From NCBI GenBank assembly GCA_039831705.1, contig JBDOMT010000015.1:1-8157 (forward strand): DNA of 8,157 bases. Reading direction: 5' to 3'. This DNA is from JAJRWS01 sp039831705. GTDB taxonomy: Bacteria > Planctomycetota > Planctomycetia > Pirellulales > Lacipirellulaceae. The position numbers were made by a program, and so were the translations under genes. A model generated the notes under the pieces. That model worked only from the letters and a program-made list of their open reading frames with translations, did not search any database and was not told where the DNA came from. Positions 1-6,332 of this stretch are shown here, piece by piece. Each line of letters starts with the position of its first letter. Within the stretch, counting starts at the first letter, position 1.

Positions 1-75
1 GTAAGCCACAACCAGAAAGTCGGGCTTTAGCCGACTGTCGGCGAACCCTCCGCCTTCAGGCGGTGGTCTTCAGTC
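1..75 (+). mobile_element. IS200/IS605-type element right end (hairpins), partial
   Basis: Two consecutive hairpins are visible. The first has arms AGTCGG (18-23) and CCGACT (31-36) around the loop GCTTTAG. The second has arms CCTCCGCC (47-54) and GGCGGTGG (59-66) around TTCA, with one T-T mismatch. A GC-rich terminal hairpin with a mismatch just after a short ORF end is typical of the right end of IS200/IS605 elements that carry TnpB, where this DNA also encodes the guide-RNA scaffold. Frame 1 is open from the window edge to TAG at 28-30 (VSHNQKVGL) and could be the last residues of TnpB, but nine residues cannot prove this. The element body lies outside the window. The exact end is not determinable; it probably falls near 70-80. 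An ordinary transcription terminator is the main alternative. Confidence 0.4.
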
Positions 76-86
76 GCAGCGATTCT

Positions 87-125
87 CGACCGCATTGAGC
101 GGTTGGCGTTGCCGCCACCGGTGGC
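87..125. repeat. Short hairpin plus 12-bp palindrome
   Basis: A hairpin with arms at 87-93 and 99-105 (ACCGC/GCGGT core, loop ATTGA) is followed by the perfect palindrome GCCACCGGTGGC at 114-125. The stretch lies between the IS200/IS605-like end and the broken 3' end of etfB. It may be subterminal element DNA or foreign sequence joined at the break. Nothing in it looks coding. Confidence 0.3.
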
Positions 126-171
126 CGCTCAGTTCAGCGTGTAGGAGCTTGAGGTGCCAAAATATTGGATG

Positions 172-722
172 TCAGGAGAAAAGTTTGCGCAGGTCGACCG
201 TGATCACGGCGGGCAGCGCAATGCGGACGGTCTCGACGCCATCATCCGTCTCCCGCGCGACGGTTGCCAGGTCGCCGTTGAGTTCAATTGATGACGCAAA
301 CGTCGCCTGCGGCCAGCCGAGTAGGGCAGCCAGCATTTGCCCTGTCTGGTTCGCGTCGTCATCGACGGCCTGTTTGCCCATCAACAACATGTCCGGGTCC
401 TCGCGCTGGACGATTGCCGCCAGGATTCGCGCCACATTCCACGGATCGAGCGGCCCGGGGCACTCGACAATCAATGCCCGGTCGGCGCCCATGGCTAGCG
501 CGGTGCGCAGCTGTTTTTCATAATCGCCGTCTCCGATACCAATGGCGATGATTTCGGTTTCCTGCCCTCCCTCGCGAATCCGAACGGCCTCTACAGTGCA
601 ATGGCGTCGAACGGATTCACAATATAAGGCAGGTGCGTATCATCAATGGCCACACCATCCTCGTGAACCGCGATCCTCTGGTCGGTGTCGGGCACGCGTT
701 TTGTGGGTACGAGTATTTTCAT
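172..722 (-). pseudogene. etfB: Electron transfer flavoprotein beta subunit, frameshifted and 3'-truncated
   Basis: ETF beta accepts electrons, with ETF alpha, from acyl-CoA, dimethylglycine and sarcosine dehydrogenases and passes them to the quinone pool. The start at 722 gives MKILVPTKRVPDT and later NPFDAIA, the family's N-terminus. This frame hits TAG at 593-591. The homology resumes in another frame with EAVRIREGGQETEIIAIGIG, then MGADRALIVE, the nucleotide-binding segment DDDANQTGQMLAALLGWPQA, and LPAVITVDLR. One missing base near 594-598 would restore a single frame. After VDLR the family continues for roughly 50 residues (usual length about 250), but here the ORF ends four residues later in KLFS. 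The gene therefore carries two lesions: a frameshift, which could be a sequencing error, and a real 3' truncation next to the mobile-element end. It lies downstream of a Rieske/DAO pair, as expected for methylamine-type catabolism. No etfA is in the window. Confidence 0.88.
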
Positions 723-820
723 GCGATACCTGTTTGCTTTTGCCGCTGCGCCGTCCGGTAATAGGCCCCGTACATCTCTCCGGCACCGATGGTGATCGCG
801 TCAGGGGAGGAGGGCCCCTG
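719..820 (-). other. Remnant C-terminus of an unidentified ORF, ATGA-overlapped with etfB
   Basis: The frame is open from an in-frame TGA at 823-821 and encodes about 33 residues (PDAITIGAGEMYGAYYRTAQ, then RQKQTGIA). Its stop TGA shares the ATGA of the etfB start. A four-base stop-start overlap, the same arrangement as between the Rieske and DAO genes, suggests this is the real end of a gene once co-translated with etfB. No start codon with a ribosome binding site is seen, and the upstream part is missing or scrambled between 821 and 879. I do not recognise the family. Chance overlap is possible for such a short stretch. Confidence 0.35.
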
Positions 821-879
821 TCAGAGCCTGGCCCCTGTTGCGGTAAGTCGAGTTTTTGAATCCTGCTGAAATTCCCGGT

Positions 880-2115
880 TCAATGTCCTAAACAGTAATA
901 CGTTTCGTAGTAATGTGCGGCCTCTTGTTGTGCCGTTTCCCAGTCCCACCCATTTTCATCAAAACGATCGGGCGAAAGGCTCATGACGTAATCCGAAGGG
1001 TTTTCTTTGGTCATTGATTCAACCACATGCCTGCCAATGCCAGCCGATCCGGAAACGCCATGCGCATTGCACCCGCCGGCCATGACAAAACCTTTCAGCC
1101 TCTGGCTGGGGCCAACGATGAATCGGCCATCGGGCGTAAAGGTTGGCCAACCCTTGAACACGCTCCGCAGGCCAAGGTCATTGACTTTTGGAATCATGGG
1201 TGCCAGCTGTTCAGCAAACCCACCTAGAACGTCGTAGTCCGGCTCGATCGGCGGCGGCTCGTTTGACAGTCGGTAGTTGCGGGGATCGGCTGACAGGCTG
1301 GCCGGTTCCCAGCCGCCGCACAGCAGCGCCTGCGTTTCGGCGCGCAGGTACAGCCTGGCATCGGGAATCCGCATTACCGGCAATTCAGGTCGCAGTCCAT
1401 CGGCGTGTACCGTGACAAAAAACTCGTGCCGGACAGGCACAATAGGCAATTCCAGCCCGACACTGCTGGCCACGTGATACGCGTGTGCGCCGGCGGCGTT
1501 GATCACCGTCTCGCAGTGAATCAAGCCGTTGTCGGTCTCGACTCCCGTAACGCGATCCGATTCGCAATGAATCTTCCGCGCCGCGGTACTGGTCAGTATT
1601 CGAACACCCATTCGACGGGCATGCGCGACATACGCCATGGTCAGGTCGCTGGGCTGCAAATACCCATCGCTGGGACACCACAACACACCTTTCACGGCAT
1701 CGAAATTCATGATCGGCCACATGTCCCGCGCCGTGTCGTTGTCAATAAACTGAGTATCCAGCCCCGCCTCGTCGGCCACCGCCTTCATGCTTTGAAATTC
1801 ACTGACGCGATCGTCCGTCAGCGCGACGCGCAGAGAGCCGACTTGGCGCCAACCGGGATTGGCCCGTTCATCCTGCTGCAGATCAGAAAACGTTTTCACG
1901 GACCACATTGCCAGCTTGGTACGTTCGACACTGTTACGAACCTGGCCGACCAGGCCGGCCGCCTGCCCGCTGGTTGCCGCCGCCACTGTCGGTTCTTTTT
2001 CCAACAGCACGATGTCCTTCATGCCTGCTTTTGCAAGCGAATAAGCGACACCACAGCCGACGGCGCCGCCGCCGATTATCACGATTTGTGCCGTGCGGGG
2101 AGGGTCCATGCTCAT
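880..2115 (-). CDS. DAO-family FAD-dependent oxidoreductase, likely N-methyl amine (dimethylglycine/sarcosine-type) dehydrogenase
   Basis: A 411-residue soluble flavoprotein. The N-terminal Rossmann motif is GGGAVG at residues 15-20, followed by the ribose-binding acidic residue E39 in VLLEKE. The C-terminal FAD region GFVMAGGCNAHGVSGSAG lies at about 342-359, after a TFTPDG..IVGP stretch. This layout is that of D-amino-acid oxidase/dimethylglycine dehydrogenase-type enzymes, which oxidise tertiary or secondary N-methyl amines. Only the DAO part is present: the tail ends at YYETYYCLGH, and there is no folate-binding GcvT-like half as in full dimethylglycine dehydrogenases. At the place where those enzymes have the His that binds FAD covalently (WHAAGL), this protein has Q51 (GQAAGL), so FAD is probably non-covalent. 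I chose the start at 2115 rather than the upstream ATG at 2235 because it overlaps the Rieske stop as ATGA and has GGAG 11 bases upstream; the extension to 2235 has no family likeness. The substrate is inferred from the neighbour. Confidence 0.85.
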   Translation of the reverse strand: MSMDPPRTAQIVIIGGGAVGCGVAYSLAKAGMKDIVLLEKEPTVAAATSGQAAGLVGQVRNSVERTKLAMWSVKTFSDLQQDERANPGWRQVGSLRVALTDDRVSEFQSMKAVADEAGLDTQFIDNDTARDMWPIMNFDAVKGVLWCPSDGYLQPSDLTMAYVAHARRMGVRILTSTAARKIHCESDRVTGVETDNGLIHCETVINAAGAHAYHVASSVGLELPIVPVRHEFFVTVHADGLRPELPVMRIPDARLYLRAETQALLCGGWEPASLSADPRNYRLSNEPPPIEPDYDVLGGFAEQLAPMIPKVNDLGLRSVFKGWPTFTPDGRFIVGPSQRLKGFVMAGGCNAHGVSGSAGIGRHVVESMTKENPSDYVMSLSPDRFDENGWDWETAQQEAAHYYETYYCLGH

Positions 2116-3347
2116 GTCTGTGACAACTCCTTTAAATACCACCTGACGAAAGCGTCGACATTGTATTCCTTGTGTTTTGAATACGGGCCGGGCGTGTAGC
2201 GGCGGTTCATCACGCCGTGCTGGACATGAGCGCACAACTCCCAGTCCTGTTCACTGGTCAGTTGCCAGAATGGCATCAGTTTGTCGAGGTCGTAATCGGA
2301 CCCTTCCTGGGCGTCCTGGTGGACCAGCCATGCCACTCGGACTTTGGTGGAATGGGGCCCCGCCGGAAGCAACCGGGTCGTCACCGCGTGATCACAACTG
2401 GCATGCATCCACATGTTGGGCATCGTCCGCATCCGCAAGGTGCCCACATCGGGGTCACTGTAATCGCCCATCAGCGGCGCGACTTGTCGACCATCCATCG
2501 ACTCGCTCACGTATCCATCTGCCAGCGGCGTGCGATTGGCTGAGCACCAGATACCGCGATCCGGGTCGGAAAAACACGCCATGCCCGACTGCCGATGCGT
2601 CACACTCAAACCCGCATCGGCCCATTTCTTTTCACTGCGATCGACCGCGCTGTCAATCTGTTGCTGTATCCTCTGGCTGGTATCATCCGCGTTGTAATGG
2701 TCGAAGTTCGCTTTGATGTACTGGGGGTGGTTGACGTTGCAATGATAGCATTCACGGTTGTTTTCCCAGACAATCTTCCAGTTGGCCGCGACATCATATT
2801 CGACAGCCTTGGCGATTTTTGCCTGGCCGAGCCCCTGGGGTTTGACGGCCGACGCCATCATCTGGTGAGCGTCGTCAAAGCCAGGCGGATCGTCGGCCAG
2901 ACAGACGCAAATCAACCCCTCGAATTCGTGCACATGCGCCGCGATCAAGCCGAGCTGCGACTTGTCGACATCGTCTTGCATCCCGCGACAACTCATGAGC
3001 GCCCCGCCGCGGCCATAAGTCCATTGATGGTAGGGACACACCAGTCGCCCGACATGCCCCTTGGGTTGGTGGCAAATGAGGGTGCCACGATGGCGGCACG
3101 TGTTGTAAATCGCCTTGACTTTACCGTCGTCGTCGCGGATCACGATCAGAGAGTCGTGATCCAGCTCGAAGGTTACGTAATCGCCGGGCTCCGGGATCTC
3201 ACAAGTGTGCGCCACGAACAACCAGCCAGCTTGCCACACACGCTCCAGGTCCCGCTGGTAGAGGCCGTCATCACAATAGAACTCGCGCGACAGTCCACAT
3301 CCAGCTTCGACAGAGTCGATCAGCACGTTTAAGTCGTCATCGTTCAT
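2112..3347 (-). CDS. Rieske non-heme iron oxygenase alpha subunit, glycine betaine/carnitine/stachydrine demethylase type
   Basis: A 411-residue oxygenase. The Rieske [2Fe-2S] ligands are C84-x-H86 and C104-x2-H107, with 17 residues between the pairs. The mononuclear iron ligands H202 and H207 lie in NNRECYHCNVNH, and the third ligand is probably the Asp of SEQDWELCAHVQHG near the C-terminus. The bridging carboxylate is Glu (ECYH), as in the carnitine oxygenase CntA, instead of the Asp of aromatic-ring dioxygenases. The C-terminal YTPGPYS...V..FVRWYLKEL is typical of GbcA/Stc2-like enzymes, which remove an N-methyl group from a quaternary amine as formaldehyde, using O2 and electrons from a reductase. 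No such reductase (GbcB type) is in the window. The start at 3347 gives the usual length; the frame stays open upstream to GTG 3476. The stop overlaps the DAO start as ATGA, which implies translational coupling. Glycine betaine, carnitine or proline betaine are all possible substrates. Confidence 0.85.
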   Translation of the reverse strand: MNDDDLNVLIDSVEAGCGLSREFYCDDGLYQRDLERVWQAGWLFVAHTCEIPEPGDYVTFELDHDSLIVIRDDDGKVKAIYNTCRHRGTLICHQPKGHVGRLVCPYHQWTYGRGGALMSCRGMQDDVDKSQLGLIAAHVHEFEGLICVCLADDPPGFDDAHQMMASAVKPQGLGQAKIAKAVEYDVAANWKIVWENNRECYHCNVNHPQYIKANFDHYNADDTSQRIQQQIDSAVDRSEKKWADAGLSVTHRQSGMACFSDPDRGIWCSANRTPLADGYVSESMDGRQVAPLMGDYSDPDVGTLRMRTMPNMWMHASCDHAVTTRLLPAGPHSTKVRVAWLVHQDAQEGSDYDLDKLMPFWQLTSEQDWELCAHVQHGVMNRRYTPGPYSKHKEYNVDAFVRWYLKELSQT

Positions 3348-3503
3348 GGTGATTTGCTTTTCGTCTGGTTTCGAAGCCGTTGCGCCCCGGCGCGGTATCA
3401 AAAGGCACGCGCCTATGATAAAGGAAATTGCCAGCCCGTTGAACACGTAACCCCAGATACTAACGCCCTCGGCCACTCTGAAATTGACCCAGCAGCTGGA
3501 GAG
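3348..3503 (-). other. In-frame hydrophobic segment upstream of the Rieske gene, unassigned
   Basis: The Rieske frame is open from the TAG at 3506-3504. It contains GTG at 3476-3474 and encodes a strongly hydrophobic stretch (IWGYVFNGLAISFIIGACLL) followed by IPRR and a polar, charged linker. It looks like one transmembrane helix with a positively charged cytoplasmic flank. It could be an N-terminal membrane anchor of the Rieske protein, or the end of a broken transporter gene now joined to it. The Rieske ATG is itself within an ATGA, whose TGA would close another frame, so a small indel could have turned a separate upstream gene into this in-frame leader. No strong ribosome binding site precedes either start. 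Confidence 0.3.
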
Positions 3504-3518
3504 CTAGTCCCGCAGAAA

Positions 3519-5360
3519 TTACCCCAACTCCTTCACAGCTCTCCATGCCATATCAAATGCCGTTTTTAAATCTGCTCCAGGGGCCGAGTCGCAATTGGCG
3601 ATGGTAATCCGGCCAAATGGCTGCCGTCCTTTTCTTACAGAATCTCTCGGGCCACTGACCGTGTAGCCGTGGGCCCACCGATTGACGGTAATGCTCTCGA
3701 CATCCCGGTCAACGTCAAACAAGTCCTTCGGCAGCATGCCGTCTAAATGGGCTCGGATCTCCTCTTCATAATCTGAAAAGTCCGTGTCCAACATCATGTA
3801 TCTCGCTTCCTGGTATTGTTCCTGTTCCGGTGCACCGTAGGTTTCTCCGTAAGGACAGCTGATCATCTGGAGAACACACGGTTCGTCGGGTGTCTTGGTA
3901 TACTCGTAACCGCCCATGCTCACTGGAAAGTCCATGAAAACTACCTGGTGCATGTTTCCAGGTGACATGGCCAGCCCCAATCCCAGCTCCTTGAATGCTC
4001 TCCAGTTTCTTAGTCCCACGCTCGAGTACTGCAACGGGCTCTTCATTTGCAGACTTAGCGCCTCGGCTTGTTCTTTTGGAAGGTCGGAAACGATATACGG
4101 AATCATTATGTTGTAGCAGGCCATCACGACACCTTTGCCCCGTACCCGATACGACCGGTTGTCGTTGATGTAGTTGACGATCACCTCACTCGAACTGTCG
4201 GGGTCACCGCCATGGCGAACGTTCACCGCCGTACTGTTCAGCCGGATGCGCACCGCATTGCCAAGCTTGTCCAGCTCGGCATAGTTGAACTTTGCCAAGA
4301 CGAGCTCTTCGGCGTTTCTCCCTTCTGCCACGTCTGGAATCATCTTTTTCACCATCGCCCGCGTAACGCCCGCATTGCCACCGGGAAAATGATAAATGTA
4401 AGGATTGTCTTCGTCGTAGACCGCCCTGAGAGGAAAGCCCAAGGCTCCACAACCCTTGGCTCCCGCAATGCTCATTAATTCGGTGGGCGAGCTTGCCCAG
4501 TCCAGCCCCGAGTTCCTCGCCATTCTCAATACGCCAGGATCGTCTACGCCCAGATCGTTTTTTAGGTAATCGAAATAGTTGGTCCTGCGAATGTATCTTT
4601 GCAGCTCGTTTTTCGGCACGTCGATCGCGTGCAGTCCACCGCCAAGGACGCGCAGTAGCTGTTCTTTGCCTCGCGCGCTTAACGGAGCTTGCTGTGCTGC
4701 CTCTTCGTTGGTTAGCTTGCCGCTCATAACGATCCCCTCTACGTAGTTGGGATAATTACAAAAAGGATGCAGAACCACTTTATCTTCACCAAACACTGCT
4801 TTGTTGAAGTAAGTCCCGGCCCTTAAACCGTTTCTCTTGTAGAAGTCGCGGTCATAGGCGGTTTCGAATCGCTCGGTGTCTACGCCAATGTCTTCGAACA
4901 GCCTGTTGACGGCGCGACTGGCATGCTTAGGTTCGACGATCGATTGGGAACCACCGTAGGAGATGAGCGTTTTGCCATTGACCGTATGCTCGGTCCGTTT
5001 GGCGTGCCCCCCGAAATCATCGTGGTTGTCCAGGACAAGAATTTTTTTGTCGGTTCCGTGTTCTTGTTGATAGTAGTAGGCCGCAGCCAACCCGCTGAGT
5101 CCGCCGCCAACGACGATCAGGTCGTATTCTTCTTTCAGTTGAGTCGTGGGCCCCCAATCCGTCCGGTCTTCCAACGCTCTCCCGTGCGCGTGGATGTTCG
5201 ATCCCGGATGACTTCCGCGCAGCCCGGTCAGTGCCGGCGGGTAATAGGAAGGGGCCATTGCAGCCATGGCAGCCTGGCCGGAACCTGCCAAGGGAAGCAC
5301 AGAGGCTCCAGCGGCCATCAACGTTCCATTGACAAAATCTCTTCTTGTAATTTTGCTCAT
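3519..5360 (-). CDS. Tat-exported FAD-dependent amine dehydrogenase, spermidine dehydrogenase (SpdH)-like
   Basis: A complete protein of 613 residues, close to the length of Pseudomonas SpdH. The N-terminus carries a twin-arginine signal, TRRDFVNG (RR at residues 6-7), then a hydrophobic stretch and an Ala-rich cleavage zone, so it should be exported folded to the periplasm. The dinucleotide-binding motif GGGLSG is at residues 85-90 in YDLIVVGGGLSG, and the following strand ends in LDNHDDFGGHAKR, the SpdH-family form of the amine-oxidase GG motif. The C-terminus (NCDSAPGADLKTAFDMAWRA) is the usual FAD-contacting end. Such enzymes oxidise polyamines to aminoaldehydes and diaminopropane and pass electrons to a respiratory acceptor. 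I chose the start at 5360 because it puts the Tat motif at the usual distance and has GAGG upstream, though only three bases away. Alternatives are ATG 5399 and 5456. No cytochrome c partner gene is in the window. Spermidine itself as substrate is inferred. Confidence 0.82.
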   Translation of the reverse strand: MSKITRRDFVNGTLMAAGASVLPLAGSGQAAMAAMAPSYYPPALTGLRGSHPGSNIHAHGRALEDRTDWGPTTQLKEEYDLIVVGGGLSGLAAAYYYQQEHGTDKKILVLDNHDDFGGHAKRTEHTVNGKTLISYGGSQSIVEPKHASRAVNRLFEDIGVDTERFETAYDRDFYKRNGLRAGTYFNKAVFGEDKVVLHPFCNYPNYVEGIVMSGKLTNEEAAQQAPLSARGKEQLLRVLGGGLHAIDVPKNELQRYIRRTNYFDYLKNDLGVDDPGVLRMARNSGLDWASSPTELMSIAGAKGCGALGFPLRAVYDEDNPYIYHFPGGNAGVTRAMVKKMIPDVAEGRNAEELVLAKFNYAELDKLGNAVRIRLNSTAVNVRHGGDPDSSSEVIVNYINDNRSYRVRGKGVVMACYNIMIPYIVSDLPKEQAEALSLQMKSPLQYSSVGLRNWRAFKELGLGLAMSPGNMHQVVFMDFPVSMGGYEYTKTPDEPCVLQMISCPYGETYGAPEQEQYQEARYMMLDTDFSDYEEEIRAHLDGMLPKDLFDVDRDVESITVNRWAHGYTVSGPRDSVRKGRQPFGRITIANCDSAPGADLKTAFDMAWRAVKELG

Positions 5361-5602
5361 TTTCCTCACGCTTCTTTTAGGAATTGCCCGGCTACCCATG
5401 CTTCTTCGTTGGCGCTCCCTGGAAAGGCCTGAACTTAGGATAAAGAATAATTTCATCCTTAAAAAAAGTATGTTGTTGACTGATACACACAGTGGCTGGC
5501 CTCGGCCATAAGGATTCTATAGGTCGAATGACCGCTTTACCGGGCGGATTCAATTGATCGACGCAACACTTTATCCTAGTACGAAAAGATGGAGTGTAGA
5601 AG
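5361..5602. other. Intergenic region between spdH-like gene and IS30 remnant
   Basis: This region of 242 bases lies between divergently read units, so the promoter of the spdH-like gene should be here, but no convincing minus-strand -35/-10 pair was found. It is AT-rich around 5440-5480. It contains the near-palindrome TGGCCTCGGCCA at 5497-5508, arms ATCCTT (5455-5460) and AAGGAT (5510-5515), and a 10-bp inverted pair TAGGATAAAG (5436-5445) and CTTTATCCTA (5569-5578). These are weak and could be chance. The outer end of the IS30 element must also fall here but is not identifiable by eye. Confidence 0.3.
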
Positions 5603-5791
5603 ATGAAACAACGCACACGAATATATTACAGTGAAACGCAGAGATCCGAGATTGCCTTATCGAAGCGCCAGGGTGGGTCGGTGATGATGATCCGCAGGCG
5701 ACCATTGGAGTGCTCATCGTTTTTATCTATGAACACGACCGACGTGTTGAAGCGGAAGTTGTTTGGTGGTGTCAGGAGGGGGCCAGTTTAG
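5603..5791 (+). pseudogene. IS30-family transposase, N-terminal remnant
   Basis: The start MKQRTRIYYSETQRSEI matches the stereotyped N-terminus of a group of IS30-family transposases (MKQRTRIYYSE.Q), which is followed in that family by a helix-turn-helix with R.QRGESL..I.R....SSI. The rest of this ORF keeps only scattered matches (RQGG-S, I, R, SS) and stops after 62 codons, against roughly 320-400 in an intact enzyme. All of the DDE catalytic core is missing. GGAG at 5591-5594, eight bases before the ATG, is a good ribosome binding site inherited from the element. The stop overlaps the end of the converging pyruvyl-transferase fragment, so the two remnants abut. The first 17 residues are the basis of the call; the decayed helix-turn-helix is inference. 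Confidence 0.6.
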
Positions 5792-6253
5792 GTCCAAGCG
5801 TCTCCCCCCGGAAGCCAGCGTTCTACTTGGGATTTAAAGCCGGGATCAAGACCTTCGCGTACGCCGCATGCTTCTAGGTACCCAAGGTAGGCCTGTAGTC
5901 GGGACGGGAAGCTATTGAAAAAACAAGAGTAATCTGCAGCCGATTTCAGCTCATCAATGGTGATGTCAGATCGGAAATCTGAGTGCTGTATGTAGGGAAG
6001 CGCAAGGTAGTCGCAGAGCTCGACTGTACGCGAGTCGTGAACCAGCCACAAGGCGGGGACACCTGCCTGCCATGCAGCCATATTCCCATGGAATCGGGTG
6101 CCGAAAGAGAAGTCGTAGGCTTCGGCGTTGTGAGTAATCCAATCCGGCATGTTGTAGAACTTGTGAAAGTGCGTCTTGACGTAGTTGTGGTAGCGACCGA
6201 GATCAATGGTGCCGATAGTCAAAAAACGAGAAACTTTCCGATGCGCTAGACAC

Positions 6254-6263
6254 GGGGGGGGGG
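6254..6263. repeat. Homopolymer run of ten G
   Basis: Ten consecutive G lie at the point where the pyruvyl-transferase fragment loses homology, 70 bases upstream of the PEP-CTERM start. Such a run is prone to slippage and to sequencing error. The following TTGCT at 6266-6270 sits where a sigma-54 -12 element would be if two G of the run served as -24, but any G run would allow that reading. Confidence 0.9.
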
Positions 6264-6292
6264 CATTGCTGTTACAATGGGCGACATTCGAG

Positions 6293-6309
6293 CCTGGAGT
6301 GGTTCCAGG
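6293..6309. repeat. Hairpin upstream of the PEP-CTERM gene
   Basis: Perfect arms CCTGGA (6293-6298) and TCCAGG (6304-6309) flank a five-base loop, 23 bases before the ATG at 6333. It could be an operator or a leader hairpin. A similar small hairpin (CCAGGA/TCCTGG) occurs downstream within the small ORF at 7083-7178. Confidence 0.35.
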
Positions 6310-6332
6310 TACATCCATATGGGAAATCCCGG

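Larger units (their letters stand above)
5788..6318 (-). pseudogene. Polysaccharide pyruvyl transferase family protein, C-terminal half only
   Basis: The frame encodes 176 residues. Residues about 30-145 carry the C-terminal domain of the polysaccharide pyruvyl transferase family. The hallmark is FGTRFHGNMAAWQAGVPALW (72-91), followed by HDSRTVELCDYLALPYI. These enzymes add ketal pyruvate to, or otherwise modify, sugars of surface polysaccharides. Intact members have about 300-400 residues, and the N-terminal half is missing. Homology fades upstream of about 6240, where the frame runs through a run of ten C on this strand (PPP) and then into the region before the PEP-CTERM gene. The ATG at 6318 is only the first available one and has no clear ribosome binding site. 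The fragment is probably not functional. Its original context was likely an exopolysaccharide cluster. Confidence 0.72.

Noticed and set aside
95..859. Plus-strand open frames across the etfB region
   Set aside because: They are antisense to a clear, although broken, etfB and have low-complexity Arg/Ser-rich translations typical of shadows.
1405..2199. Long plus-strand open frame of 264 codons
   Set aside because: It is antisense to the DAO flavoprotein and the end of the Rieske gene, whose motifs are clear on the minus strand. It has no recognisable family and is explained by GC-rich codon structure.
2116..2235. N-terminal extension of the DAO protein to ATG 2235
   Set aside because: The 40 extra residues are Arg/Cys-rich, lie inside the Rieske coding sequence and do not resemble the family. 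The ATGA overlap at 2115 is the better start.
2595..3332. Plus-strand open frame of 245 codons
   Set aside because: It is antisense to the Rieske oxygenase over the iron-binding motifs, with no independent evidence for coding.
3916..5511. Several plus-strand open frames opposite the spdH-like gene
   Set aside because: All are shadows of the continuous 613-residue minus-strand protein.
5436..5578. 10-bp inverted pair TAGGATAAAG / CTTTATCCTA spaced 124 bases apart, considered as element ends
   Set aside because: The match does not extend beyond 10 bases, no target duplication is seen, and such a pair can occur by chance in 8 kb.
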